A stretch of DNA of 64,000 bases from Albugo candida (lineage: Eukaryota; Oomycota; Peronosporomycetes; Albuginales; Albuginaceae). The notes beneath the pieces are model-generated. The model made no database searches, was not told the DNA's origin, and worked only from the letters and a program-made list of their open reading frames with translations. Numbering within the stretch: the stretch's first letter is position 1; every line of letters starts with the position of its first letter. The DNA lies in NCBI GenBank assembly GCA_905220665.1, contig CAJNAR010000148.1, positions 558,001 through 622,000 on the forward strand, written 5' to 3'. Positions 22,701 to 33,541 of the stretch are shown piece by piece. The translations under genes were made by a program, and so were the position numbers.

Positions 22701-25700
22701 TCCATGTTGACCTGCGAGTTGCTAAACTGAGAAGCACGAAGGCTGTTTTCCATTCCCACATTGAGAAGATTCGTCGATGACACGTAGTAAGCGCTTGAAT
22801 GTGTATTACTGGCTTCCTGGTCAGAATTGAGATCATCTTTCAATGAGGCAGCATTATGTGCTTCCATTTCACGCGTCGAGCCGCTTATACTCATTCTTTT
22901 CTCCATTCCGACATCGCGGGTAGAGCGTTGTGGATTTTTAAATGCATTTAATTTTGCATGCAAGAATTCTAATCGTGGAGTGTCACAGAACTTGATGTTT
23001 TGATGATGATCCGTATCCTCGACGGTCTTCGGCTTACTCGTGATTCTGTTTTGCATCCCAAAAGTGGATGTCGCCAAATTATACATTGATTTGACTGCCA
23101 CTCCTACTGCTGCTTGTGGTGATTTCATCCGATTTATATCACATGGCTCGAATCGAAGGGGAAGATCTACTGTCTCATTACGTATTACAAACCTGGGCTG
23201 AATGATCACTTTTTGCGTTGTATTAGAGCCCGGGGACCGAGTGGGTTGAATCACGTTTAAGGTCGCTGCACGCATGCAGAAATCCTGCACGGTACACAGC
23301 GTTTGTTTGGAATGACTCGTGGGTATTGTGGCTGTGGTAGGAGCTGATGCTCGAGTCGACAATCCTGAAGGCTGTTGCTTTTCATTGGTAGTGTTTTGTA
23401 AGCGTGACAGTGGTGACGAAAGAAAATTCGCAGCCGCTGTAAATGCGGATAAAGTAATTGGATGATCGAGCTCGGTAGAGAGTAGGAATAACTTGCTCCA
23501 ACTGTCACCAGTGATAGAAATTGAGCAAAACGTTTCTTCGGTAAGGGACGAATATGTCAAATTGAGCTTTCTCTGTGGCCCTACCTTCTCCGAAGAAACA
23601 AGGTGAAAGCATCCTCGATCTTGCCCGGTTGATGATTTCAGTTTCTTGTAGACAAAGACCACCACGTAAATGGTCACTGGGCACTTATTCTCGAAACTCA
23701 CTGGAGCCTGAAGTCGGATGGAAGTGAAGTGATTATCAGAGCCTGGAGATAGTGCGGGGAATGTTTGTGTGATATACTTGAGGTAAAATCCATTAGCTTT
23801 ACAGCTTTGGCTCTGGTGAAGGGGCTTTGTGCCGTCCAGAATCCTTTGACATTGACAAGTATAATCGGATAGCATTAAAGGAGACGTAATACTGCTTTCA
23901 AGTACCATCTTTGATTTACTGCTAAGGAAAATCTCATTGCTCCAGCGATGTTTTTCTGTGTCTTGATTTGAAGCGCTGTAAGGACGCGTTACGAGCCGGA
24001 TAGCGTCAGACGTACTGGTAAACAAAGTGACTGGAATTCCGCGAAATCCGTGTGGTTCTATAACCCCGATGTCGAGTACCGGGTTTGTTCGATCGACAAT
24101 GACTCCAAAAGATAAAGGACTATCTGTATCATTATATACTCGGGCAGTCGAAGAAACAATGATATTTCTGTACCCCAAAGTCGTCGAGATCTCGAGAAGC
24201 ACTTGGATCGGCTTCACCGACAATTTCACAAGCGAACACTCAGTATTTTCAGGTGATGTCATCGTCTTCACTTGCGTAGGACGCAAGGTATACACATAGC
24301 TTCCTACACTCTGTACATTAACATTCGTCATGGGTAACCAGGATTCATCTTCCCCAAGACTAAAAGTGAATGCGTGATCACGTGTCTTGGTTGGATGCAT
24401 GGCAGTAGGAAGCTTGAGCGGAACTTTTTTCCCAGGAAGAAGTACTTCTTTGGCAAAAGACGAGTGTCGACTTTCTCTTTCGTAACTAAGTACTCGTGAA
24501 CGACCTAGATATCCCTCCTGACTATTGCCATTACCAAGAAAAAATGTAATTGGAATACCACAATCATTCTCAAAGTAGAATCCGGATGAGATGACACTTG
24601 CGGTCGGAATGTGAGTATCTTCGATCTTTTGGGTTGATGCGAGATGCTCAGCACTTTGCTTGAATTGTTGTATTTTTTTGAGTATTTTGCACATGGTATC
24701 AAGCAGAAAAGGAGAAAAGTTGATATTCAGTGGATGGAGCTCACTTCCATCGAAATTGATGGAGACCGTAATTTTTCCCGCTTGTGGTTTTAGCTCTGGC
24801 TTCTCATAAGGGTCGTTTATCGATATATGTAAAGCTAGACTGAACATCCATGGTTCCATAATGGGCTCCCACGCTCCCAAAACAGAATTGAATCCCCAAA
24901 TACTCATCCCTTCTTCTTCTTCCAATTCATGAAATCCTTCAAGAGAATCAGTGAAATAAAGAAAAAGCTTGATGCTGGTCGCAGCCAGCGTTTCTTTTGA
25001 CGACTTTATTGTCCCAGCTGACCCCATAGCATCTCCTTTTTCGATTCCAGGAGATGAATGGGTAAAGATCTCAGCGTCTTGGTGTATGCATTCCAATACC
25101 ATATTGATCTTGCTAATGTAACATCGAACCATCGGAATGAAATACTCTCCGATATCGCAGACGTAGGAAAAGCTTGCGTTGTCCATTGCGATGATAAAAG
25201 ATAATGCTGGCGAAGAAGTATGCGTCAGCTGCCTGTCCAATGATGTATGTTGTTTCAGATACTTAGTTTTGAAGATATTGGCCGCGAGAACAAGCATCAG
25301 CAAGTCAAGATGACACACAATGACATTCACATTCGTAAGGGCGACAGAAACTTTGCATAGAGGTGCAGGGCTTGATTGGTTTGTTACATCGACATCAAGG
25401 GTGATGTCTTGACACAAGAAGCGAGCAGTATCAGGTAATGATTCGTCTGATGTATCTTCTTGCTTCGAGGATGAAAGATGTCCTAAATCGTCATTTCTCT
25501 CATGTGGAGGCCATTGTCGCGATATCTCCATCGATACTTTTCTTCCAAATATCTGCACATTGCTACACGAAGTTGCTGAGGTACAAAATCGCACGATGAA
25601 GCATCCCGAAATAATCAAGTGAAGGGCCTGGTCCTCCTCTTCTTCGCTGTCATTATCACTATCCTCCCGTTGATCAATTTGATTAGCTATGATTTCTGAG

Positions 25701-28700
25701 CTATGTCTAATCGGGAACGTTCCAGCTTGCGACTTGATATGCCTAGATAAAAGGATGTGCATGATTCCTGTTGTCATTGAAAAGTTGATGGGGCTCGTCG
25801 GAATGATCTCACGAAACAGAAATTCTGTCTGATTTAAGACCGGTAACAAAGCTGTGATAAATGAAAGAAACATTGGAGTGATCGCAACGGCACTGATATG
25901 GGTTTTGATTTCTAACGACGAACTACATTCGGAGGGGTTGGGCACTCCTGTGTTCAATGTCAAGCTAAGTGCATCAAATATGTTTTCCGACTCCGACTTG
26001 GCAACGAAAATATCGGCACATAGCAGGAACGCCATTTCCTCATCGTCTTGTGAGCAGCGAGTTTTTGTCAACATTTTTTCCAGGCCATCAGCACCCACAT
26101 CATCCGTGAATGACGCTAGTAGCCATATTTGCGAATTACTGCATGTCAACTGATATTCCTGACGTAAAGTCGAGTATCCATGCAGCTTCAATTTGACGTC
26201 TGCAAAATCGAACTCACTGATAACTCGGCGTCTTCCATCAATATTAGACACATCTCCAAGATGACTCGAATAAGGTTCTAGTAGTCTGAAGCAAAAATCT
26301 CCGAACACAATCTCAACATTGTGAGTCAGAAAATCATCTGTAGTTGGGATCTGGGATGGTAATAAACTCACGACTGAAAAGTTCTCCTCAACCAAGCATA
26401 CAAATAATTGAATTTGAGCATCATCGAGGCAAATCACGATAGGATCGGCTTCGTGTTGCTCGATGTTACTGTTGTGCTCCACCAATGAGTCTTCATTATG
26501 ATGCATGGAATCTAGTTCTGATGGACTTGTAGCCACGCGAATTTGCAACTGAAATACATCTTTGCATGTTTGCTGAAGCTCCGACAATACTTGATTATTC
26601 ACATGTTCCTCTTGGTCAGACGAAAAAGAGCTGCAAATTTTTGGAAGTTTAAGAAGACGATTTGCTTGTACACTAGGCTGCGTGATCTCTCTCGTCGTAT
26701 CAATGGCCTCGTCAAAAGAAGCTACAGCATCTGTATGTGGTCGATTGAGGACTGGAACGTAACTCAGTATATCAATATCGCTTAGTTCTAAGCGATACTG
26801 CTGCTTGTTTGCCATTCTGCAGTTCCGTTCGCTGGATAAATGAGCATGAGCTACATCAATTTGCAATTTCTCTGGTTTTCGTTTCCTTTCGAAGGCACTA
26901 GAAAGAGCCCCACGTGGAATATCAATTTCGATTTGATGGATTGAAATTCCGACTTGAACATTATTGTCGTCAATGTTACTTGTTCTTGGGGAAGAATGGG
27001 AGGTTGTTGCATTATCAAAAATTACCACTTGTTCATGTAAATGATCGAAAAGTGTACAAATATGTCCATGGATGTAATGTACTCGTAAGTTTGATGCACT
27101 CATATTGATATGGTTTCTGAGATCACTGATATTATCGATAGGATGAGCAGGTGCATGATATTGCATTTTTGCTACTGTTTTGTCAACTTGGATTAGTGTA
27201 TACGTCTCGTGGTCAATTGCTGCACAAGTTGTAGATGATTCTGGCCTTGCAATATCTAGAACTTGATTGTGCTTGTCAATGACGTGGTGATAAGACTCTA
27301 GAATAAGCGAATTGTCAATGTTGAATTCTGCAATCATACAATCGACTGAATCACGTGTAATCATGCCATGTATATCACACACAGATAATCTGAACGATAA
27401 CTTTTGTAAAGTATCACCTGCTGGTTGTAAATTAAGCAGACATTCTGCAATGTCAATGTTCAAAATGATTTTCCCCAAAAGATATTCCAATGGCTTCCGC
27501 TTGGTCAAGGAATTCGTGTCTGTATTGCGAATACTCGGAATGTCGTTTGCGCAATCTGATTGACACAAATATGACTGAAAGAAATCAAATACTAACATAT
27601 GATCCCAGTGTCCGATAACACGATTTACTCGTAGCATGATTTTGATCGGACTGAGTGTCGAGTTTACAAGAATGGAAGCTTGCTCCATCTCGATCAGCAC
27701 AGATGTAATCTCTTGTGATGAATCACTTGATTCTTGTTTTGTTCCACCCGGGTGATCCTCATATTTCATATCTTGTAGGTTCTCCATAAACGCCCTTACG
27801 AGAGATGGCTTATGCTTAGATCTTTTGGCTACTTGACTGGTTTGAATAGCTTCTGTTACAACCTGCTTACAGATCAGAAAGTGTTCAAATCGTAAATGAA
27901 CGGAGGTGGGTAGCGACGCCCCCTTTATTTCCAAATTGATGTGCTGGATCTGAAATAAAAGATTCACTATTTTCGCATTGTGAGCAAGAAAGACACCTTC
28001 CAGTACGACATAAATATCTGGAATAACCACTTTGATACAAATGTTCTCTTCAGCTGTTTCACAAGCGGTTTTTGTAGCATTAGGTTGCTTATGTTGAGCT
28101 CCGATGCCTGACGAAATTGCGCGTTCTTTTTTCAATGAAGACTCGCTTGTTGAATTCGAGTGAGATTCGCAAGACTGACTAGAATCCTTCCAAGAATTGG
28201 ATGCTTGCAGTATCTGATAGTACTGCTCTCTCGATAATGCGAGAAAAATTGGTGGTAGGGTACATGTCACGAAATATTTGAGTGATCGATGGAGCTGCCT
28301 TATGACAGCCAATTCCAGTAAAAATTTGGTTTTCTTTAAGACAACTGATCTGCTCCGCTTATCAATCGACAAGAGCCTATTGGTGACGGACCATAAATCG
28401 TTTTCGTTTTCTTCCTTGTGTATTGTAAATTTTGAAGGTGACATTGCGGTGTGTAGAGAGCTCATAAAAAACATCTGCACAGTCTTGATTGAAAATACGA
28501 AATTGTCGGGTATGTCCTTATTATATATATGCAAATCGTAAAAGCACATTTCGACTATGGGAGAAACCATATTGCTGAGCACCAAGACTTCGATTCTAGA
28601 GAGGTTAACGCTGAACTCAAGCCTTCTCACCGTACTCTTATCCGATACCGTGCGTGCAAGGGATTCATGCTGTGCTGGTTGCGCCTTGATAATGGTGTTT

Positions 28701-30802
28701 TTCATCCAGGATGATGATAAAGTGAGGACTTCACTAGCGTTTTCTTTCAAAATTGGTACTGCTTGCTTCACATGAGCTGAGAAGTAGCTTTCTAGCCTTC
28801 TGATCACGTTCATGTTGTATATCATTCGAATTGGACGCATTGAAAAACTTAAAATGAGTTTAGATTGAGAGGATTCAATTGCCAATTTGAAAAGAGTCTT
28901 CGCCTCATCTTTATCATCTTCCGCAGGAAGTGCGTACATGAGTGGCTGAACCACACGAGATGTATTCTTCAGTGGAACTTCTTGTATGGTTTCTGTCCTA
29001 GGAATGTATTCAATTATCTGCGATCTGTGAATGTTGAATGTGACGCGATAGGCATCTCTTCGCTGGAGATGTGCTATGACCAATTCACTGAATTCTAAAC
29101 GGATAAACTCTCGAGTATTGTTTGCAAGTGTCGGCGTTTTCTGATCCAAGACAGAGACTAGAGAGAGTGTCATGCTTGAAACTAACGCATCCATAGTAAA
29201 TAACAAATCTTCACGCTTCGCAATCATGCTTGGATGTTTGGTGCTTGCACGTATCATATGATCAGCTACCGTTATGTAAATCGCAATACGTTCATTCAAA
29301 TCCATTTGAGACCTGTAATCGAAATCTATATCGACACTTTCCTTGCTGCTATCTGTTTTCCCATGACCCTTCCATTTTGACCTCCAATTAGAAATCTTCT
29401 TTCCGGAATTTTGACGAGAGTCTTCCAATCTAAATTCTTCTCTAGAACATAAGCGAAAAAAGACTATCGTCTCAACATCAAGTTCGTCCTCAAGATCCAG
29501 TAGTTGATTACGTATGCACATGATGGTTTCTGGGACAGATTTTCCCATTGCAGCCCGAAAAACCTTTTTTTGCAAAGCTATATACTGTTTCCGAGCAAAC
29601 CAAAGCTTGATGAATAACTTCCATGTGCATTTTCGATGAGTTGTGCCTAAAACAGATGCATTGCCTAAATCAAGTCCAATTGTACTTTTCGAGTGCGACG
29701 GTAATGAATAAAATATACCGGCACCGAAGAAAGCGTATTGCCACCACAATTTCGCATGGCCTTTGGCGCCTCCTTGTGGTCGCTTTCGGCGAATATGGAT
29801 TCTTTTCAAAAAAATTTCATGCGCTGAAACGAAGTTAACTAGACATACAAGGTCATTACACTGGGAAGGACTAAGTGAAGCTCGGATAGATCCAATTTCG
29901 GTCGAAAATTGAAAACGAGGTATGGTGAAGTAAGTAGTTTCGTCGTGATTGATGGTCAGCTTGATTGTAAGATGTATGGGGTGGAAAATATGATGTCCGT
30001 GATAGTGGTCCGAAGTTGACATTGGTGATATCAATTTGGCATTCCTGGTTGCGAGAAGCTCTGGTACGGACATTCCATTGATACAATAAATAGCTCCGCT
30101 TTTCACTTCTAAACATTTATGTAAAAAGGGTGTGTGGGACTGCGCTCTATCAACAAATGTAACGTGTCCATTAGCGTTAGTCGTTTGCACGACGACACTC
30201 TCAACAACACATCCAAATGCCATAGCGCCAGAAGAAATTGCCGCATTAATGTCTTCGAATCTGAAATGAATGTTTCGTAATTCAAGACTCACGTTATCGA
30301 TGACATTGTGCATGATCTTATCCCGAAATCCCCAGTTAGCTGTTGCATCAGCTGTATTATTGTGTGTCCCTCCATTGGTATTCAATAGAGCAGTTGTACC
30401 ATCGTTCTTTGTCTTTTCTAAGATCTCTCTGACGCGAATTTCCTGTTGCTTTGCCCAACGGCGACGTGCTTCATACTTTTCCGATATCTCCTGTTGTTTT
30501 TCTAATGAGGAAGATTCTCCTCCATGAGAAGGCTCTGCCAAAATGAATATATCTTCCATGACAATTTTCACAGCTCTCTCTCTCAATCGTTTCCAGGGAA
30601 CCTTTATCTTCAAGCTTCCAACTGAGGCTTGAATGATTTGCATAGGAAATTGAAGTTTGTCCAGAGCACGTACGTTCAGTTTTAGATCGTGAAACTCAAC
30701 TTTACCGCTAAATATTCCAATCTTCATATTGTCAACATCGATTCCTTCAATCCATTCGGACACGTACTCGGCCAGAACTGCTTCTATAAGCTTCTCGAAC
30801 AT
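19715..30802 (-). CDS. VPS13: VPS13-family bridge-like lipid transfer protein
   Basis: A giant rod-like protein that moves bulk phospholipid between organelles at membrane contact sites. 3695 residues in one uninterrupted frame. The N-terminal chorein domain is clear (MFEKLIEAVLAEYVSEWIEG, then IFSGKVEFHDLKLNVRAL). The long middle carries the repeating beta-groove segments. The VPS13 adaptor-binding / SHR-BD region lies near residues 2550-3000. The conserved C-terminal helical block is near 3350-3520 (LGNPIGLVTNLGTGVRDFFY, GTASLVKNSIYGTFNAAS), followed by a PH-like domain to the end. Low-complexity acidic patches occur near residue 1720. The start ATG gives the canonical chorein N-terminus. 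Its lack of introns contrasts with intron-rich neighbours. Which VPS13 paralogue it corresponds to cannot be decided here. Confidence 0.95.
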   Translation of the reverse strand: MFEKLIEAVLAEYVSEWIEGIDVDNMKIGIFSGKVEFHDLKLNVRALDKLQFPMQIIQASVGSLKIKVPWKRLRERAVKIVMEDIFILAEPSHGGESSSLEKQQEISEKYEARRRWAKQQEIRVREILEKTKNDGTTALLNTNGGTHNNTADATANWGFRDKIMHNVIDNVSLELRNIHFRFEDINAAISSGAMAFGCVVESVVVQTTNANGHVTFVDRAQSHTPFLHKCLEVKSGAIYCINGMSVPELLATRNAKLISPMSTSDHYHGHHIFHPIHLTIKLTINHDETTYFTIPRFQFSTEIGSIRASLSPSQCNDLVCLVNFVSAHEIFLKRIHIRRKRPQGGAKGHAKLWWQYAFFGAGIFYSLPSHSKSTIGLDLGNASVLGTTHRKCTWKLFIKLWFARKQYIALQKKVFRAAMGKSVPETIMCIRNQLLDLEDELDVETIVFFRLCSREEFRLEDSRQNSGKKISNWRSKWKGHGKTDSSKESVDIDFDYRSQMDLNERIAIYITVADHMIRASTKHPSMIAKREDLLFTMDALVSSMTLSLVSVLDQKTPTLANNTREFIRLEFSELVIAHLQRRDAYRVTFNIHRSQIIEYIPRTETIQEVPLKNTSRVVQPLMYALPAEDDKDEAKTLFKLAIESSQSKLILSFSMRPIRMIYNMNVIRRLESYFSAHVKQAVPILKENASEVLTLSSSWMKNTIIKAQPAQHESLARTVSDKSTVRRLEFSVNLSRIEVLVLSNMVSPIVEMCFYDLHIYNKDIPDNFVFSIKTVQMFFMSSLHTAMSPSKFTIHKEENENDLWSVTNRLLSIDKRSRSVVLKKTKFLLELAVIRQLHRSLKYFVTCTLPPIFLALSREQYYQILQASNSWKDSSQSCESHSNSTSESSLKKERAISSGIGAQHKQPNATKTACETAEENICIKVVIPDIYVVLEGVFLAHNAKIVNLLFQIQHINLEIKGASLPTSVHLRFEHFLICKQVVTEAIQTSQVAKRSKHKPSLVRAFMENLQDMKYEDHPGGTKQESSDSSQEITSVLIEMEQASILVNSTLSPIKIMLRVNRVIGHWDHMLVFDFFQSYLCQSDCANDIPSIRNTDTNSLTKRKPLEYLLGKIILNIDIAECLLNLQPAGDTLQKLSFRLSVCDIHGMITRDSVDCMIAEFNIDNSLILESYHHVIDKHNQVLDIARPESSTTCAAIDHETYTLIQVDKTVAKMQYHAPAHPIDNISDLRNHINMSASNLRVHYIHGHICTLFDHLHEQVVIFDNATTSHSSPRTSNIDDNNVQVGISIHQIEIDIPRGALSSAFERKRKPEKLQIDVAHAHLSSERNCRMANKQQYRLELSDIDILSYVPVLNRPHTDAVASFDEAIDTTREITQPSVQANRLLKLPKICSSFSSDQEEHVNNQVLSELQQTCKDVFQLQIRVATSPSELDSMHHNEDSLVEHNSNIEQHEADPIVICLDDAQIQLFVCLVEENFSVVSLLPSQIPTTDDFLTHNVEIVFGDFCFRLLEPYSSHLGDVSNIDGRRRVISEFDFADVKLKLHGYSTLRQEYQLTCSNSQIWLLASFTDDVGADGLEKMLTKTRCSQDDEEMAFLLCADIFVAKSESENIFDALSLTLNTGVPNPSECSSSLEIKTHISAVAITPMFLSFITALLPVLNQTEFLFREIIPTSPINFSMTTGIMHILLSRHIKSQAGTFPIRHSSEIIANQIDQREDSDNDSEEEEDQALHLIISGCFIVRFCTSATSCSNVQIFGRKVSMEISRQWPPHERNDDLGHLSSSKQEDTSDESLPDTARFLCQDITLDVDVTNQSSPAPLCKVSVALTNVNVIVCHLDLLMLVLAANIFKTKYLKQHTSLDRQLTHTSSPALSFIIAMDNASFSYVCDIGEYFIPMVRCYISKINMVLECIHQDAEIFTHSSPGIEKGDAMGSAGTIKSSKETLAATSIKLFLYFTDSLEGFHELEEEEGMSIWGFNSVLGAWEPIMEPWMFSLALHISINDPYEKPELKPQAGKITVSINFDGSELHPLNINFSPFLLDTMCKILKKIQQFKQSAEHLASTQKIEDTHIPTASVISSGFYFENDCGIPITFFLGNGNSQEGYLGRSRVLSYERESRHSSFAKEVLLPGKKVPLKLPTAMHPTKTRDHAFTFSLGEDESWLPMTNVNVQSVGSYVYTLRPTQVKTMTSPENTECSLVKLSVKPIQVLLEISTTLGYRNIIVSSTARVYNDTDSPLSFGVIVDRTNPVLDIGVIEPHGFRGIPVTLFTSTSDAIRLVTRPYSASNQDTEKHRWSNEIFLSSKSKMVLESSITSPLMLSDYTCQCQRILDGTKPLHQSQSCKANGFYLKYITQTFPALSPGSDNHFTSIRLQAPVSFENKCPVTIYVVVFVYKKLKSSTGQDRGCFHLVSSEKVGPQRKLNLTYSSLTEETFCSISITGDSWSKLFLLSTELDHPITLSAFTAAANFLSSPLSRLQNTTNEKQQPSGLSTRASAPTTATIPTSHSKQTLCTVQDFCMRAATLNVIQPTRSPGSNTTQKVIIQPRFVIRNETVDLPLRFEPCDINRMKSPQAAVGVAVKSMYNLATSTFGMQNRITSKPKTVEDTDHHQNIKFCDTPRLEFLHAKLNAFKNPQRSTRDVGMEKRMSISGSTREMEAHNAASLKDDLNSDQEASNTHSSAYYVSSTNLLNVGMENSLRASQFSNSQVNMEAAIGGFSKSLRVLDESNQLWKDLTVRLEQVDTWGMTNVTFYERYIFANHTDHELLCCSSQGIRSGRQDIPSFFSLADTPNQAACTGTLIPCHSCTPFHWNSSAIPTDFCVRLLKLSGANGLKSLDSSPETWRWSGQFSLHDIGEAAIKLTSLNSNKVHVIRVEVRAEDSGQVSVLLTSEESDQYPLYRIINSVNDVTLYIQQKFAGGAGELSPASEDGRRTICEYNRGVRQTLASGDSLCFGWDEAYFLHPLERKILLSFSAIPVPDLQLEIAIDHPNQTHSFTLPPRGPNERSTFVYVYWYLNGVTKTIHIHNTHLENEQLTGKQIARLFPLASHLIHAKEQDSKTSAASSMLSSLSHLTIQLQIPHTTLSFISSKAEEVLLATIEKLSVNFTRHFDDNDQLEIKMALIQLDNQLENAVLPVLLTPSPTDTPASYYTQTSHQAHSNNPIDASTLSRTSSKVEKEAPFFHFSLLKLSYGEEVDYIKYLALMFQPIQIQADDYLLLSLAAIVTETIEVLHRNFPSLSSASSLPTTASAREAEVLLQQKQNRRMYIESMQLHPIKLQITFQQNNLADAISAGTVATTVLENRAAAIVVLPVLFLILRANLVNIDAASLHLNALHIDHSFSSLRFMISTIKRHYSFQALLQMYAFIGSADILGNPIGLVTNLGTGVRDFFYEPAVGMVKSPQDFLVGLSRGTASLVKNSIYGTFNAASLFTGTLSSGIASLSMDRNYISERNTRLRREVATHVGTGLLYGTKQLGHGIFDGVSGVLTAPVLGAYSNGLGGFVEGLGKGLIGVAVKPTAGILDLASRTTAGITATATVFDKKARSTRIRLPRMMHRSDQRLRIYSIEEAFVASILQRLLHTKRSGFETEENYRAHVLLPMNRMFVVTTLHCLYIEWNAGNLLTGLTLSGGLTFRLVWKHQVDTLDRAEFNAKGVQVVFQSSSDAKPASSTTVNTGPTKILIPFRSEDRLYADRLIKCVTNVAVGRVQS

Positions 30803-31582
30803 CTCAGATTTTGAATATTGCTTCTAGCTGTGCAATTTTAGCACTATGACAGAAGCACAACTAATAACGACTAATGTCTCTTCAAGATTGATCAATTCTA
30901 TCGTGAAAGTACGTTCGGACATGCGACGAACCTTGTCCAAGTACGCTATCAAACATGCTGCAAGAAGCCGAGCCTTATCAGGGAACTAGAGCGTTCGTAA
31001 GTAAGGTTTACTTTGGGTATATGCCTTTTGCGTCGAGATAGATAATGTACACAGGGTTGAGCGCGATAGCTTTAGAAATTGAAGTAGTACAATTGTGCTG
31101 GAACTGAATTGACTTGTATGTACAATCATGTTAGCTCATGACCGCTACATATTTGAACGTATGAAAGCCTCATATTGAATATAGAAGCGCTTACGAAGTT
31201 AAAGAAGGTTCAGCCACAAGTTCAGCACCATCCGAGCATATGTGGCGACTACAAGTCCCGGGAAGCGGCGTACTGTTTTTAAGTTTGATATTTCGATATG
31301 ATCTCAGCGGAAGATTAGGTTCAAAGACTGGGTATAGGACGCTACCACGGTTGAGAACCTTATAAAATATTAGTTTTAGTACTTCGTGATTTGCTGCACT
31401 GGTGGTAAAGCTCCAGGATCGTTGTCAGGCCCGTCAAGTGACGTTCGAAATCGGTATTTAGGAGTCTTCGAATTGATCAGGATTCAGTACACCAATGCTA
31501 GCCAACCTCTTTGCCAACTACATTTTTAAGTTAGGTAAGTCAGTAAGGGTGGAAAGTCAATGGCTGGGGAATGTGTACTCCT
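30803..31582. other. intergenic upstream of VPS13
   Basis: About 780 bases between the VPS13 start and the 3' end of the TXNDC9-like gene, both on the minus strand. Presumed VPS13 promoter. I see no coding motif. Confidence 0.4.
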
Positions 31583-32254
31583 TCATACCGCGAAGGTGGA
31601 AAACTTGTCAGCTTCAAGCGCACGGAGCGAGTCTTTTGATGCAGAAGGATCATCAACCAAACCTTCGAATCCCACAATTCGCTCCGGGAACGCCACACCA
31701 TTACGAAAGCCAAGAATTGTTGGTAAAACTCGAATATTCAGTCTTTCGACGAAAAATGGTGCCTTCTCAGCATTAATTTTCAAGAATTTACATTCTATAT
31801 GCTTTGACGATAGTTGACCGAGATGCTGATCCATGATTTTGCACCTCTCAAACTCGTTATGATAAAAGTGAACGACGACAAGCTCACTGGAAGTAACGTT
31901 GGGAAGAAATTCATCTTGTGTTATTTCCTGATATTCTCCGTGGCCCTTAGATAATAATTGTTGTGTACGAATATGTTCAGCCTTGAGCTGCTCTATCCTT
32001 TTTTCTCTGAGTTCTCGCAGCTCTCTATCGTCCTCGTCAGAAAAATCCTGTTCGGCATCTAACGCTGCTTTTATAACTTTTGTTGCAGTCGGCTGTGTCA
32101 CAATTTCTTTGGCATCCGACACCGGATGTTGATACTCTGTGGAATTATCATTGCTGTGGATATCTTGTAGATCATGCATTGCTTCAAGTAAGCGACTGGA
32201 TGCTTCCACATGAGCCTCAGCGTTGAAGAAGCCGCCTCCAAACTTTGAAGCCAT
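31583..32254 (-). CDS. thioredoxin-fold protein, TXNDC9 / phosducin-like family
   Basis: 223 residues in one exon. A charged, helical N-terminal half (DDRELRELREKRIEQLKAE) leads into EYQEITQDEFLPNV and a thioredoxin-like domain (residues about 110-210: VVVHFYHNEFERCKIMDQHL, then RLNIRVLPTILGFRNG). The pattern and length match TXNDC9 (APACD/PLP3-related) proteins, which work with the CCT chaperonin in actin and tubulin folding. As in that family, the redox CxxC is reduced to a single cysteine (ERCKIMD), so it is probably not an oxidoreductase. The C-terminus is less conserved-looking than the core. Confidence 0.88.
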   Translation of the reverse strand: MASKFGGGFFNAEAHVEASSRLLEAMHDLQDIHSNDNSTEYQHPVSDAKEIVTQPTATKVIKAALDAEQDFSDEDDRELRELREKRIEQLKAEHIRTQQLLSKGHGEYQEITQDEFLPNVTSSELVVVHFYHNEFERCKIMDQHLGQLSSKHIECKFLKINAEKAPFFVERLNIRVLPTILGFRNGVAFPERIVGFEGLVDDPSASKDSLRALEADKFSTFAV

Positions 32255-33482
32255 TCAGGACGAATATACTGATGTGATGCCAATGTTAGGACTTTCAAGG
32301 TACCGAGTCCATCATGAAAACATAGCCCATATTAAACCAATCAGACCGTGAGAATCTTTGTGGCCAGTCACCAATCCACAAGATATCACCGCGCAATGCC
32401 GAAAGTACAGTATTCTACTGTACAGAGTCCCGCATACTTAACCAGAATGGTCGGTTAGGAATATCTCAACAAAATGCAGTCAGCACGTTACGCTATTACA
32501 CTTACTTCCGTATGTTCCGAGAGAGTCCTGGTAATGGATCATTCTCACTTGAAAGCCTTCTGAGCGGCACTGTTTTTATCATGGAGTGCCGGACCGATTT
32601 CGTACAGCTTGTACGTGATTTGCTAGAACGCCTATCGTGGGCCTGAACAGGATCTACATCAGCTGATTTATAGCATAAATGACCACATTTGTTTCGACAA
32701 CCTCAACGCTGTTGATGTAACAAGTTTGCTTGGAGAATCTATGGTGATATTCGTACATCCGCGAACCTAACCAACAACTCCGTCGACTCACCCTTCACCC
32801 CCGCCGTCTGCTCTTGACGCTTATAAGGTCGCCATATGTACTGACTTTTGTGTATCATCGGTGCAGCGCCGTATGGAAAGTTAACATGACGATTAGCTAT
32901 AGCGATGAAGTGATCTGAGAAAATGTTTACAAGATCTTATATACTTCTGAAGGAGCTCGCTTGTAATCAACTGTTTTCAACATGCATAAAAAGACCTGCC
33001 GGTGAAACGTAAATTCATATTCTATTCAGAGCGATTCGCGCTCACCTTTTTTTTCAATGTTGTCGCCTTTTGCCACAAAGTGCATGAATGCAATCAATCG
33101 CCCTGCACAATATTGTTAATATCATTTGATCGGAGATCGATGAAATGACTGGAGCTGAACAGCCCAGCTTGATGGTATGCTTTATCAAGAATGAACAATT
33201 GATTGTTGAGTACTTCCTACGTTGTAGATGCCAGTTGTCAGCAGTATTATCCTGTTAGTACAGTGCACACCATCTATAACCTGTAACTTTTTAGGCCTTA
33301 GTAAAATCACTACTCTTCAAGCATAATTCATCGCATCACAAAAACAAAGATTCCATTTGATAGATACAGTCTAGCGTTTCAAAACAAAAGGCTTGAATTT
33401 AAAATTGGATGATTTCTGGATCATTTACAAGGCTCTAAAAGTTGCCTTGGTTCTCTAGATTTAACTAGTATTTCCTATCGAA
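32255..33482. other. intergenic, AT-rich, no gene seen
   Basis: About 1.2 kb between the TXNDC9-like gene and the decayed transposon. Stop codons are frequent in all frames and no RNA gene or repeat was recognised. The first few hundred bases are presumably the TXNDC9-like promoter. Confidence 0.45.
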
Positions 33483-33500
33483 GCGTAAAATTGGCCGCCA
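33483..33500 (+). repeat. candidate left terminal inverted repeat of the transposon
   Basis: Begins GCGTAAAATTGGCCGCC and matches, in inverted orientation, the sequence at 35792-35809 at roughly two thirds of positions. Confidence 0.4.
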
Positions 33501-33541
33501 TCAGTGGGCAAATCAGGGTGTAGGGTTTGAGTACAAGTGTA

